In this document: piece after piece, positions 35,155 to 43,133 of the stretch
Layout: each line of letters opens with the position of its first letter
Numbering within the stretch: position 1 is the first letter of the stretch
From: CAUZIZ01 sp965218775
Lineage (GTDB): Bacteria > Acidobacteriota > UBA6911 > RPQK01 > JAJDTT01
Assembly (NCBI GenBank): GCA_965218775.1
Contig: CBDCLS010000006.1
Span: forward strand, 682,001 to 746,000
Direction: 5' to 3'
DNA: 64,000 nucleotides
Program-made: the position numbers and the translations under genes
The notes under the pieces: model-generated
Told to the model about the DNA's origin: nothing
The model's database searches: none
What the model saw: the letters and a program-made list of their open reading frames with translations, nothing else

Positions 35155-35326
35155 AGCGGGAAGAAGAAGTCGCACGCCGCAGGCGGGGTTCCCGATGAAT
35201 GCGAATTCCCAACCCCTCGCTCGCGCTGCAGGCTTCAATGACCAGTAAATTGCGCGGGGCCTAAGGTATACTTGGTCCCGCCGTGACCACACGCTGGCCA
35301 GTGAAGATCGAAAAGGAGACCAATCC

Positions 35327-36052
35327 ATGACAGACGCTCGAGAGATGATCGAAGAGCTCAAGAACTTCGATACCCCATCCATAACCAACGTAGTTGCTAC
35401 CTACTCCCAACGCCCGGAGTGTTTGGGACTCTACAATCCCTGGAGTGAGAACTGGTACACCGATCATAGCGTACGCTGCATCTATCCAGAACTCGGGAGA
35501 AGGGTCGGGTATGCCGTCACCACTGTCTACGGTCTACCGGATCCAAACTTCGATCGCTTGAGCTTCCCGGATGTCATCGATGCCATGGAGGACTCCCAGC
35601 AACCCACAATCTATGTCTTCCAGCAGAAATTTCCTCCTGAGATCGCCGGCAAGGTAGGCTTGGCAGGCGGGAACATGACGGCGGCGATGAAGGCGGTAGG
35701 TTGTGTCGGGGCGATCTCGAACGGCCCTTCTCGGGATTTCGATGAGATCCGATCGATGGATTTTCAGTATCTACTGAGTGGTGCAACACCGGGACATGGA
35801 AACATGGCCATCTATTCCATCAACGTGCCTGTGAGTGTCGCGGGAATGGATGTCAGTCCAGGTGAGATCATTCACATGGACGAAAATGGTGCTTGCAAGT
35901 TTCCAGCAGACAAGCTGGAAGCTGTACTTACTAGAGCACGTGACCTGAGCAGGAAGGAAGAGGGCATGCAGGAGAGATTCCGCCAGGCCAAGTCGGCAGC
36001 CGACGTTCGTGAGGTTCTGATGGGGTCCGCCTACGGATCCAAGAAGGAGTGA
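35327..36052 (+). CDS. RraA/HMG-aldolase-like family protein
   Basis: 241 residues. Key blocks are FDTPSITNVVATYSQRPECL near the start, VGLAGGNMTAAMKAVGCVGA, ISNGPSRDFDEIRSMDFQYL and VAGMDVSPGEIIHMDENGAC. The G-x-R/S-x-RD region and DENG end are characteristic of the RraA fold, in which some members are metal-dependent aldolases and others RNase E inhibitors. Here an aldolase or decarboxylase acting on a keto acid fits the neighbouring dehydratase. ATG follows AAAAGGAGACC. It ends 5 bp before the convergent cysteine synthase gene. Confidence 0.8.
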   Translation: MTDAREMIEELKNFDTPSITNVVATYSQRPECLGLYNPWSENWYTDHSVRCIYPELGRRVGYAVTTVYGLPDPNFDRLSFPDVIDAMEDSQQPTIYVFQQKFPPEIAGKVGLAGGNMTAAMKAVGCVGAISNGPSRDFDEIRSMDFQYLLSGATPGHGNMAIYSINVPVSVAGMDVSPGEIIHMDENGACKFPADKLEAVLTRARDLSRKEEGMQERFRQAKSAADVREVLMGSAYGSKKE

Positions 36053-36057
36053 GCGCC

Positions 36058-36999
36058 TCAAAGATCGGCGAAGACCGGGTGGCTGAGATACCTCTCGCCC
36101 AGATCGCAGATCATCGCGACCACGCGGCGACCTTCTCCCAACCTTTGTGCCAATTGTAGCGCCGCCCAGCAGATGCTCCCAGACGAGATTCCGGTAAAGA
36201 TGCCTTCTTGGCGAGCCAGCTGCCGGGTAATACGCTGAGCGTCTTCAAAGTCGACGCAGAGGACTTCGTCGATGATGTCCCGGTTGAGCACGGGTGGGAT
36301 GAATCCGGCGCCGATTCCTTGAAGTTCGTGGGGTCCGGCTGTGCCACCGGACAGGACGGGTGAGTCGGAGGGCTCGACAGCCACGATCAATACCTCGTCC
36401 AACGTCTCTTTGAGAACCTCGCCCACGCCGGTGATCGTTCCTCCGGTCCCGACACCGGCAACAAAGCAATCAAGTCGACCTTCGGTCGCTTCCAGGATCT
36501 CGACTGCAGTGGTGCTGCGGTGGATGGCCGGGTTGGCGGGGTTCTTGAACTGCTGCGGCATGTAACCGTCGGCAAACTGGCTTACCAGTTCCTCGGCTTT
36601 CTCGATGGCCGCGCCCATGCCCTGGACCTCGGGAGTCAAGATGAGTTCGGCGCCCATTGCCATCAGGACCCGCCGCCGCTCCAGAGACATGGTGTCCGGC
36701 ATCGTCAGAATCAGACGATAGCCCATGACCGCGGCGGCCATCGCCAGACCGATTCCGGTATTCCCACTGGTAGGCTCGATAATTACCGTTTCGCCGGGTC
36801 GTATGCTTCCTTTCTCTTCCGCCTTCTTGAGCATGGCATAGGCGATTCGGTCCTTTACACTGAACATGGGGTTCAGGGATTCCAGTTTGAGAAGGACTTC
36901 TGCGGAGGGTTGCTTGGTCAGACGGTTGACCCGGACCAGGGGGGTGTTACCGATAAGATCGAGGACACTGTTGGCGATCAAAGGGCGTTGGCATGGCAT
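36058..36999 (-). CDS. cysK: Cysteine synthase (O-acetylserine sulfhydrylase)
   Basis: About 313 residues from ATG 36999; an earlier in-frame start at 37059 adds 20 poorly supported residues. The family is obvious: SVLDLIGNTPLVRVNRL, the PLP lysine in NPMFSVKDRIAYAML, EPTSGNTGIGLAMAA with the substrate loop, GVGTGGTITGVGEVL binding phosphate, and GISSGSICWAALQLA near the end. It makes cysteine from O-acetylserine and sulfide in the cytosol. No serine acetyltransferase gene is close. Convergent with the RraA-like gene. cysK versus cysM cannot be fully separated from sequence alone, though the motif set favours cysK. Confidence 0.93.
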   Translation of the reverse strand: MPCQRPLIANSVLDLIGNTPLVRVNRLTKQPSAEVLLKLESLNPMFSVKDRIAYAMLKKAEEKGSIRPGETVIIEPTSGNTGIGLAMAAAVMGYRLILTMPDTMSLERRRVLMAMGAELILTPEVQGMGAAIEKAEELVSQFADGYMPQQFKNPANPAIHRSTTAVEILEATEGRLDCFVAGVGTGGTITGVGEVLKETLDEVLIVAVEPSDSPVLSGGTAGPHELQGIGAGFIPPVLNRDIIDEVLCVDFEDAQRITRQLARQEGIFTGISSGSICWAALQLAQRLGEGRRVVAMICDLGERYLSHPVFADL

Positions 37000-37270
37000 G
37001 CGTCCGTAACGGCAGTCTACCATCGGGGCCTGGGGCGAGCAACCAACCCCCTGCGCCACGCCAGCGGTTTCTCAAACCGGAATAGGGTCGGTGCCAAAAG
37101 GACTGAAAAGGCAGCAATTGGGGATAGGAATCAAGGAGGGAGGAAGGTGGAGTGAATTGTGGAAGGCTTGAAGGCCTTGATTTTAGGAGAGAAGAGACAC
37201 GGGGGCCTGAGCCCTTTCGGGGCTCGCCTAGCCGGAGTCGGAGCAGCCATCGAAAAACAGGGCGCTGGGC

Positions 37271-38506
37271 TCAGCCAGGAGCCCAGGCTTCGGGAGACTG
37301 AGCTAAGTTCCAGTAACCACGCTGGACGATCAGCTTGAGGCTGGGTTTATGGCGGCGACAATGACTCCAGACTTGGCGACAGACAAAGATCATAAACAGA
37401 GCCGCTGCCAGCAAACGAATCATCAGTTGCGCCACGAAGGCCCGAGGTTTCCCACTGTGCACCTGAGCATGCTTGAGCCCATACTCCGAACTCAGGTGAG
37501 CAAAGGTCGAAGTCTCCAACTCCCAGCGGGCGGCGGCCAAGCGAACAATACTGTGGGCGTGAGTGCGGGGCCGGGGACAAGTGCTCAGGTAGAAGGCTTC
37601 GCTGCGTATTGTGCGGCTCTGCTTGTGGCCGGCGATCCGTTCGCTGACTTCCCGCTCGCTCACGACCCGCAACACCCGCACGGAGCGGCGCCCGCTGTCC
37701 CACCAAAGTCGTGGCTCCTCCCAGATCTGCTGTCGCTTCGAGCCGGGCCCCTCCAGGACGGTGTCCGGAGGCCCCTGTAGGCGTCGCTGGGCTTGCTCGA
37801 GGAGATCCGGCTGGTTGGCCTTGAGCGGGGCGACTAGTTCCAGGCCTAACTCCCGCACTGCCTGCACAAAGGACGGGACCGTATAAAGCGCATCGACGGT
37901 GACAATCTGAAAAAAGCGCCGGCCTAACTCTCCCACCATTCGTCGCAAGAGTCGCTCGCCCGCTCCTACTTCATTCTCGCCCGGCTGTAAGCCTTCCAGA
38001 TCCACCACGAAACGAAAGCCAAAGCCCACCAGCGAAGCGACCACCACCCGGTGATGAAACTCCACCACCGGCTGACCCTCCCGTTGCTTGTGTCGCTGCA
38101 AGCAGTCTGCACAACAACGGCTTTCGGATTGAAACAGTTCGATCCCATCGATTGCCATCGCCAGCTGCCCGCCCGCCGTCTCCCAGTGCAGCACTGCGTT
38201 GCGTTTCAATCGCCGTGCCACCCCGATCGACAGCGCCCGCAGCGACTCCAAGTCCATCCGCTCCAAAGCATAGCCCACCGTACTTTCACTCAAGGGCCCC
38301 ACCCGACGACGCAAGAGGCCTTCCCGACATTCGGCCTCAATGCTGTGCAGACTTTGCTGCTGCAGGACCGTGCCCCAGAACACCCCCTCGAAGACCTGGG
38401 TCAGCGGCACCCGAGGCGCCTGTCTGCCATCCTCCAGCCGCTCCAGTTGTCGCGACCAGTCGAAGACCTTCTCCAGATAGGCGTCCAACCGTCGGAGGGA
38501 GCTCAC
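37271..38506 (-). CDS. DDE transposase (IS4/ISNCY-like)
   Basis: 411 residues. An N-terminal helical domain (VPLTQVFEGVFWGTVLQQQS) precedes an RNase-H-like core: LAMAIDGIELFQSE (first D), FQIVTVDALYTVPSFVQAVR (second D), LVAPLKANQPDLLEQA, and the late LAAARWELETSTFAHLSSEY carrying the E. The KANQPDLL block is characteristic of this transposase type. The reading frame is intact, and the gene overlaps the small upstream gene by 4 bp. The exact IS family cannot be fixed by eye. Confidence 0.8.
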   Translation of the reverse strand: MSSLRRLDAYLEKVFDWSRQLERLEDGRQAPRVPLTQVFEGVFWGTVLQQQSLHSIEAECREGLLRRRVGPLSESTVGYALERMDLESLRALSIGVARRLKRNAVLHWETAGGQLAMAIDGIELFQSESRCCADCLQRHKQREGQPVVEFHHRVVVASLVGFGFRFVVDLEGLQPGENEVGAGERLLRRMVGELGRRFFQIVTVDALYTVPSFVQAVRELGLELVAPLKANQPDLLEQAQRRLQGPPDTVLEGPGSKRQQIWEEPRLWWDSGRRSVRVLRVVSEREVSERIAGHKQSRTIRSEAFYLSTCPRPRTHAHSIVRLAAARWELETSTFAHLSSEYGLKHAQVHSGKPRAFVAQLMIRLLAAALFMIFVCRQVWSHCRRHKPSLKLIVQRGYWNLAQSPEAWAPG

Positions 38507-38841
38507 GGCTTCGGTTTCTTCTCCGCCAACCAGCGCTCGAGATTCAAACGCAAGATCTCCCGAACCTTAGCTTCCAACTCGGCCCGCAGCGCCAAGCGCC
38601 TCTGTACTTCCTGCACCTGGTGGTGGGGCACGTGATAGGTCTTCGCCGCCCCTCCCCGTTGAGCGATCACTAACTGAGCACTGCGATGCCAATGGGCGCG
38701 GCCCTGCGCGCAGATGCAATTGGCTTTGCCGCAACGGCGGCGGCGAAAGACCAAGGAGCCCGGCAGCATCTCGCGAAAACGCGGCAACAGTCGGGCCAGG
38801 GCGCCCCGACGCTGCAGTAGTGGATCCGGCCGACCTTTCAC
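38503..38841 (-). CDS. Small IS-associated protein with CxxxNCxC zinc-like motif (DUF6788-like)
   Basis: 112 residues. The centre reads LPGSLVFRRRRCGKANCICA followed by QGRAHWH. The CGKxNCxC...H motif suggests a metal-binding finger. A charged helical tail (LRAELEAKVREILRLNLERW) follows. Proteins of this kind commonly sit directly before transposases of this class. The 4-bp overlap with the transposase gene implies coupled translation, so it is probably an accessory DNA-binding or regulatory factor for transposition. The family name is from recall. Confidence 0.65.
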   Translation of the reverse strand: MKGRPDPLLQRRGALARLLPRFREMLPGSLVFRRRRCGKANCICAQGRAHWHRSAQLVIAQRGGAAKTYHVPHHQVQEVQRRLALRAELEAKVREILRLNLERWLAEKKPKP

Positions 38842-39084
38842 TGACGGACAGGATACCAGAACTATCTGACACTCTCACATAGTGTCAGAACCAGCACAGT
38901 TACTCGACTTCCCGAGTTTTGCAACAATGACCGAGCGATTCCCATTCACTCAGATCACTGCTAACTCTTATCTCTGCTTGCTCTTAAAGGATCTCTCTCA
39001 AAAGACTTTGAGAAATGGCTGTGCGCCACGCTAGGACCTTGGTGGAGAGGAAGTTCACAAACTGGTCAAGTTTGCGAAGAAGCT

Positions 39085-39196
39085 ACCCTTGCCCTGGCCC
39101 TTGCCCTTGCCCGTCAGTATCCCCACAATCGTCGCGCCTGGCTGAGAAAGATGAAGTCGGGAACAGGCAAGGGTAAAGGCAAGGGCAAGGGCAGGA
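39085..39196. repeat. Hexamer-built hairpin repeat, copy C
   Basis: The left arm is CCCTTG/CCCTGG hexamers (39085-39113). The right arm is the complementary GGCAAG/GGTAAAGGCAAG array (39163-39196), with a spacer of about 50 bases. It lies between the two-gene IS and the broken glycosyltransferase gene. Confidence 0.75.
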
Positions 39197-39320
39197 GGAG
39201 GACTCAACACAACAAACGTTCTCGGCGGTATGAGAACGCTGTACTAGTCAAATAAACGATATCGAAAAAGGGCCCAGATCGCCCTGATTCCGTCCCTCCA
39301 TATGATTTTCTTGCCTTCAT

Positions 39321-39480
39321 TGCGTATTCCGGACGAAACCGGCCGGTGATTCCAGAGGAAACCGGCCACTGATTCCGGAGCAAACCGGCCACCCAATCCG
39401 GCGGGAAACCGGCCACTAGAAACGGGATTTCCGGAACGGTGGCCGATTTCCCGGAAAGGCGGCCGGTTTCCCGGAATCGG
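39321..39480. repeat. Left subterminal repeat array of the IS21-like element
   Basis: At least six copies of a GAAACCGGCC(A/G) type motif lie at 15-20 base intervals, four in one orientation and the rest inverted (for example GGTGGCCGATTTCCCGG, then GGCGGCCGGTTTCCCGG). These are the expected multiple transposase-binding sites of IS21 ends. Confidence 0.75.
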
Positions 39481-39547
39481 TTCCCACGAGGGGACGGAGC
39501 GACGTTGGACTCCTTCGGTACGATGACTCCTTTTCGGAGGAGAGATC

Positions 39548-41119
39548 GTGCCGAACCAAAGGAAGTCCATGCGCAAAATCAAAAACGTCCTACGTCTGAA
39601 GTTTCAGCTTCATCTCTCGGATCGGCAGATCGCCCGTAGCTGCGTCCTGGCCCGCAGCACCGTAGCCGAGTACGTGCGTCGGGCCCAACGGGCGGGTCTG
39701 ACTTGGCCGCTGCCGGAAGGCTGGGATGACCGGAGGATCGCTAACCAGTTGTTTCCTCCAACCGACAAGTCTCCGCCCAGCCCACGTCCACTCCCCGACT
39801 TCGCCACCGTCCATGAAGAGCGCTGCCGACACAAACATGTGACCCTGATGCTGCTCTGGGATGAGTACAAGCAGGTGTATCCGGAGGGCTATCAGTACAG
39901 TCAGTTCTGCGATCGGTACCATCGCTGGCGCCGCAAGCTGGATCTGGTGCTGAGGCAAGAACACCGCGCCGGCGAGAAGCTCTTCGTAGACTATGCCGGA
40001 GACACCGTCCCGATCGTGGATCGCTATACGGGGGAGACCCAAGATGCCTCGATCTTCGTGGCGGTGCTGGGTGCGAGTAACTATACCTATGCGGAAGCCT
40101 CCCTCCGCCAGGACCTACCTTCGTGGCTCGCGGCCCACACCCGGGCTCTGGAGTTTATAGAAGGTTGCCCCAGCGTCGTCGTCCCAGACAACACCAAAGA
40201 TGCGGTCCATCGCCCCTGTCGCTATGAACCGGATCTCAACGCGAGTTATTCGGATTGGGCCGCGCACTATGGGGTGGCCGTCCTCCCGGCTCGGGTGCGC
40301 CGTCCTCGAGATAAGGCGAAGGCCGAGTCGGGAGTGTTGGTAGTTGAGCGTTGGATCCTGGCCGCCTTGCGTCACCGGACCTTCTTTTCCTTGGGAGAGC
40401 TCAACGAAGCCATCGCCGAGCTGCTCGTGCGGCTCAACAGCCGGAGCTTTCGCAAGCTCCCCGGCAACCGTCGGCAGCGTTTCGAGGACCTGGATCGTCC
40501 GGCTCTGAAGCCCCTGCCAGCCCAACGCTACGTCTTCGCCCAATGGAAGAAGGCCGGCGTCAACATCGATTACCACATCGAGTTCGACCGTCACTACTAC
40601 AGTGTCCCCTACGTTCTGGTGGGTCAGAAGGTCGAGTTACGCACCACCGTCACCACTGTGGAGATCTTCCACCAGGGTCGGAGGGTGGCCTCTCACCGCC
40701 GCTCCTATCAGCCCGGCAAGGCTACGACCTTGGACGAGCACCGACCCGAATGCCATCGCCGCTATCTCGAGTGGTCTCCCTCACGCCTGATCCACTGGGC
40801 TCAGAAAGCCGGCCCCCATACCGCATCGGTGGTCGAGAAGATCCTCCAATCCCGCCGCTATCCCGAGCAGAACTATCGCTCCTGTTTGGGAATCGTGCGT
40901 CTCGGCTCCACCTTCGGAGAAGAGCGCTTGGAGCGGGCCTGCCGCCGCGCCCTGCGACTTCAGGCCTGCTCCTACAAGAGCATCCACTCCATCTTGAAGA
41001 CCGGTCTGGACCGTGAAGCGGAACCGCAAGCGTCACCCCAACGTCCCCCGATCGAGCATGCCAACGTCCGGGGAGCTCAGTACTTTGAGGGCGAGAAAGG
41101 AGCCTCTCATGTTGGTTAA
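39548..41119 (+). CDS. istA: IS21-family transposase IstA
   Basis: 523 residues, starting at GTG 39548 with GGAGGAG 8 bases upstream. The N-terminal helix-turn-helix is LSDRQIARSCVLARSTVAEY. The integrase-type core has the catalytic D in LFVDYAGDTVPIVD, the second D in VVVPDNTKDAVHRPC and the E in RDKAKAESGVLVVERW. The C-terminal beta domain follows (HIEFDRHYYSVPYVLVGQKV). The length is normal for IstA and no disruption is visible. The stop overlaps the istB start by 11 bp. Confidence 0.95.
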   Translation: MPNQRKSMRKIKNVLRLKFQLHLSDRQIARSCVLARSTVAEYVRRAQRAGLTWPLPEGWDDRRIANQLFPPTDKSPPSPRPLPDFATVHEERCRHKHVTLMLLWDEYKQVYPEGYQYSQFCDRYHRWRRKLDLVLRQEHRAGEKLFVDYAGDTVPIVDRYTGETQDASIFVAVLGASNYTYAEASLRQDLPSWLAAHTRALEFIEGCPSVVVPDNTKDAVHRPCRYEPDLNASYSDWAAHYGVAVLPARVRRPRDKAKAESGVLVVERWILAALRHRTFFSLGELNEAIAELLVRLNSRSFRKLPGNRRQRFEDLDRPALKPLPAQRYVFAQWKKAGVNIDYHIEFDRHYYSVPYVLVGQKVELRTTVTTVEIFHQGRRVASHRRSYQPGKATTLDEHRPECHRRYLEWSPSRLIHWAQKAGPHTASVVEKILQSRRYPEQNYRSCLGIVRLGSTFGEERLERACRRALRLQACSYKSIHSILKTGLDREAEPQASPQRPPIEHANVRGAQYFEGEKGASHVG

Positions 41120-41864
41120 TCCCACCGTCGAAAAACTTCAGGCTATGCGTTTGACCGCCATGGCCGAGGCCTTCACCGAGCAACTGGCCGATCCTGAGAT
41201 GGCCCAACTGAGCTTTGAAGAACGCTTCTCCCTGATGGTCGATCGTCAGTGGACCTGGCGAGAGAACCGCGCTTTAGATCGCCGTCTGAAAAACGCCCGC
41301 TTGAAGCTCCCGGCCTGCTTGGAAGATATCAACTATCGCCGGCCTCGAGGGTTGGATCGCTCGCTGATCGCCAGCCTTGCCACCGGTCGCTGGATCCAGA
41401 CCCACCACAATCTCATCATCGTCGGACCCTGTGGTGTCGGAAAAACCTTCTTGGCCTGTGCCTTCGCTCAGAAAGCCGCCCGAGACGGCTGGTCGGCTCT
41501 CTACACGCGCGCCGCTCGACTCTTTCGTGATCTGGCTTTGGCTCGAGCCGATGGCTCGCTCGACAAGCTCCTGCGCAAGATTGCCCGCACCGACGTGCTC
41601 ATCGTCGATGACTGGGCCATGAATCCCTTGGCCGAGACCGAGCGACGGGACTTCTACGAGATCTGTGAGGATCGCTATGACAGTCGATCCACGATCCTCA
41701 CCTCCCAGCTCCCCGTTACCCATTGGCATGAGCAGATCGGGGATCCGACCACCGCTGATTCCATCCTGGATCGTCTGGTCCACAATGCCTACCGCATCGA
41801 CCTCGAAGGGGCTTCCATGCGCCGGCATCGTCACCCCCCCTCAAAGCAGGAGGACGAATCATGA
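41109..41864 (+). CDS. istB: IS21-family helper ATPase IstB
   Basis: 251 residues from ATG 41109, preceded by GAAAGGAG. A more upstream in-frame start at 41013 would overlap istA more deeply and is rejected. The AAA+ features are IIVGPCGVGKTFLACAFAQK (Walker A) and DVLIVDDWAMNPL (Walker B), with a late sensor region SRSTILTSQLPVTHW. IstB assembles the IstA transposase complex and chooses the target. The stop overlaps the start of the third gene by ATGA. Confidence 0.95.
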   Translation: MLVNPTVEKLQAMRLTAMAEAFTEQLADPEMAQLSFEERFSLMVDRQWTWRENRALDRRLKNARLKLPACLEDINYRRPRGLDRSLIASLATGRWIQTHHNLIIVGPCGVGKTFLACAFAQKAARDGWSALYTRAARLFRDLALARADGSLDKLLRKIARTDVLIVDDWAMNPLAETERRDFYEICEDRYDSRSTILTSQLPVTHWHEQIGDPTTADSILDRLVHNAYRIDLEGASMRRHRHPPSKQEDES

Positions 41865-42613
41865 GTCAAGCACCGCAGTTGAAAGTCAATGGTGGCTGGT
41901 TTGCAGCCGGGGCTCCCTTGCTGCAAGCGATGGAGTCCGTCAGCGACGGCGCGTTCAAGCTCTTCGTCTATCTGTGCTTGAAAGCGGATCGCTCCACCGG
42001 CGAACTGACCCTCTCGCCCACCCAGCTGGCTCGAGCCTTGCACAAGTCTCGCCGCTCCCTTTCCACCTATCTGGGCGAACTGCAGTCTCGAGGTCTCTGT
42101 CTGATCACACTGGCGCGCAATCAACACGAACCCACTCGCATCCAGATCAGCGACCCCTTCTGGCCCTACCAAAGATCTCACGCCCGGGAGCCCGAAGCGG
42201 CCGAAGCCCCTTACGTCGATCAGATCGCCCGTCTGCTGCTCGAGGCTCCTGGCGTTCAGTGCTCCTTCTCCCAGGCAGACCGCCAGTTGGCTGCTCGGTT
42301 CTACCGCCAGGACCTCTCTTTGCAGCAGATCGAGCAAGCCCTGCTTCTGGGCTGTGCCCGCAAGCACGTCGCCTGGCTCAACGGCCACACCGGAGGACCT
42401 ATCACTTCCCTGAGCTACTTCGAACCTCTGATCCAGGAAGTGAGACAACAACCGGTCTCGGATCGCTACTGGGATTATCTCAGGAGTCGCCTCAGGACTC
42501 TGAGACAACAATGGAAACAACAATCTGCTGATGCAAACTTTGCATCGGCAACTCACTTAAGAAAGGAGAGACGAGATGATGCGTTCTCAACCAAAGAGCG
42601 TCATGCGGATTGA
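41861..42613 (+). CDS. Helix-turn-helix accessory protein of the IS21-like element
   Basis: 250 residues. The N-terminal winged-helix region reads GAFKLFVYLCLKADRSTGEL then LSPTQLARALHKSRRSLSTY, like replication-initiator or plasmid HTH proteins. The C-terminal part has VDQIARLLLEAPGVQCSFSQ and QIEQALLLGCARKHVAWLNG, then PITSLSYFEPLIQEV. CAGGAGG precedes ATG 41861, which overlaps the istB stop by four bases, so translation is coupled and the gene belongs to the element. Standard IS21 elements carry only istA and istB. A regulator, target-selection or replication-coupling role is possible but unproven. Confidence 0.7.
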   Translation: MSQAPQLKVNGGWFAAGAPLLQAMESVSDGAFKLFVYLCLKADRSTGELTLSPTQLARALHKSRRSLSTYLGELQSRGLCLITLARNQHEPTRIQISDPFWPYQRSHAREPEAAEAPYVDQIARLLLEAPGVQCSFSQADRQLAARFYRQDLSLQQIEQALLLGCARKHVAWLNGHTGGPITSLSYFEPLIQEVRQQPVSDRYWDYLRSRLRTLRQQWKQQSADANFASATHLRKERRDDAFSTKERHAD

Positions 42614-42717
42614 CTCAAACCGGCCACTTCGGAGATGATTATTAACCTCCAGCGTCGCTTCGCTCCGACCCGGCCGGTTTCCTCCGGATTCGGCGGCCGG
42701 TTTCACCGGAATACGCA
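42612..42717. repeat. Right subterminal repeats of the IS21-like element
   Basis: Three copies of the GGCCGGTTTC-type motif (at about 42619, 42672 and 42695) approach the right end, the first in opposite orientation (AAACCGGCC). They mirror the left array and define the right boundary. Confidence 0.7.
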
Positions 42718-42932
42718 CTTCTTCGTAGGAGCGGCCGCTATAGGAGATCGGGGTCTCGTAGACCCGGTATCCCTTCTTGGCCACCTTCGCCGTGATTTTT
42801 GGCTCAAAGTCGAAGTGGTTGGACTTGATCGTGACCTTTTCGACCCTTCGAAGAGCCTCCTCGATGGTGGGGCTCTCATTGTAGACAGGAACGATAACAC
42901 TCAGTGCGGGGGCACCGGTCATGAACGAAGGA

Positions 42933-43133
42933 CTACTTGATCCGGCGAAGTAAAGTACGACGCTGGACCTTGATCAGCTTCGACTCATAGTGATGGATCT
43001 GCCCCACGATCTGGTCTCGGCGCTCTTGCAGACGGGCCAGATCACCTTCGATCCTTTCCAACTCAGACTCAAGAATACAAAGCTGAAGCTGGAGCGGCAG
43101 CCCTTTTTCCGGATCTACATTTTCCTGATTCAT
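42933..43133 (-). CDS. Short coiled-coil protein, unknown
   Basis: 66 residues, almost entirely one amphipathic helix with heptad spacing (LESELERIEGDLARLQERRD, then QIVGQIHHYESKLIKVQ). There is no export signal or membrane segment. Its start overlaps the stop of the VWFA gene by 4 bp, so translation is probably coupled. That supports a real gene despite its size. It could be a partner or assembly factor for the VWFA protein, which is inference only. Confidence 0.55.
   Translation of the reverse strand: MNQENVDPEKGLPLQLQLCILESELERIEGDLARLQERRDQIVGQIHHYESKLIKVQRRTLLRRIK

Larger units (their letters stand above)
37271..38841 (-). mobile_element. Two-gene insertion sequence, ends not mapped
   Basis: A small zinc-motif gene (38503-38841) overlaps the start of a DDE transposase gene (37271-38506) by 4 bp. 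No convincing inverted repeats were found outside the genes; a short hairpin CTGACACT/AGTGTCAG lies at 38867-38889. The coordinates given are only the coding extent. Confidence 0.65.
39321..42717 (+). mobile_element. IS21-like element carrying three genes
   Basis: The ends TGCGTATTCCGG at 39321 and CCGGAATACGCA at 42717 are exact complements and show the TG...CA ends of IS21. The flanks CTTCAT and CTTCTT match 5 of 6, a plausible imperfect target duplication. Several GGCCGGTTTC-type subterminal repeats lie inside each end. Genes istA, istB and a third, HTH-type gene are in one overlapping run. It is inserted in a glycosyltransferase gene. Confidence 0.9.
39244..42922 (-). pseudogene. Glycosyltransferase family 2 gene, internally deleted and split by IS21-like element
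   Basis: The 5' part (42718-42922) reads LSVIVPVYNESPTIEEALRR, then directly SNHFDFEPKITAKVAKKGYR and ISYSGRSYEE. The catalytic middle, with the DxD region and roughly 120 residues, is missing. The 3' part (39244-39320) reads GKKIIWRDGIRAIWALFRYR and ends at a TAG. Together these are the two ends of a dolichol-phosphate-mannose-synthase-like glycosyltransferase. The IS21-like element lies between SYEE and GKK. The internal deletion means the gene was already dead or died independently of the insertion. Confidence 0.78.

Noticed and set aside
39321..39480. Possible CRISPR-like array
   Set aside because: The repeats are short, irregular in spacing and orientation, and fit IS21 transposase-binding sites.
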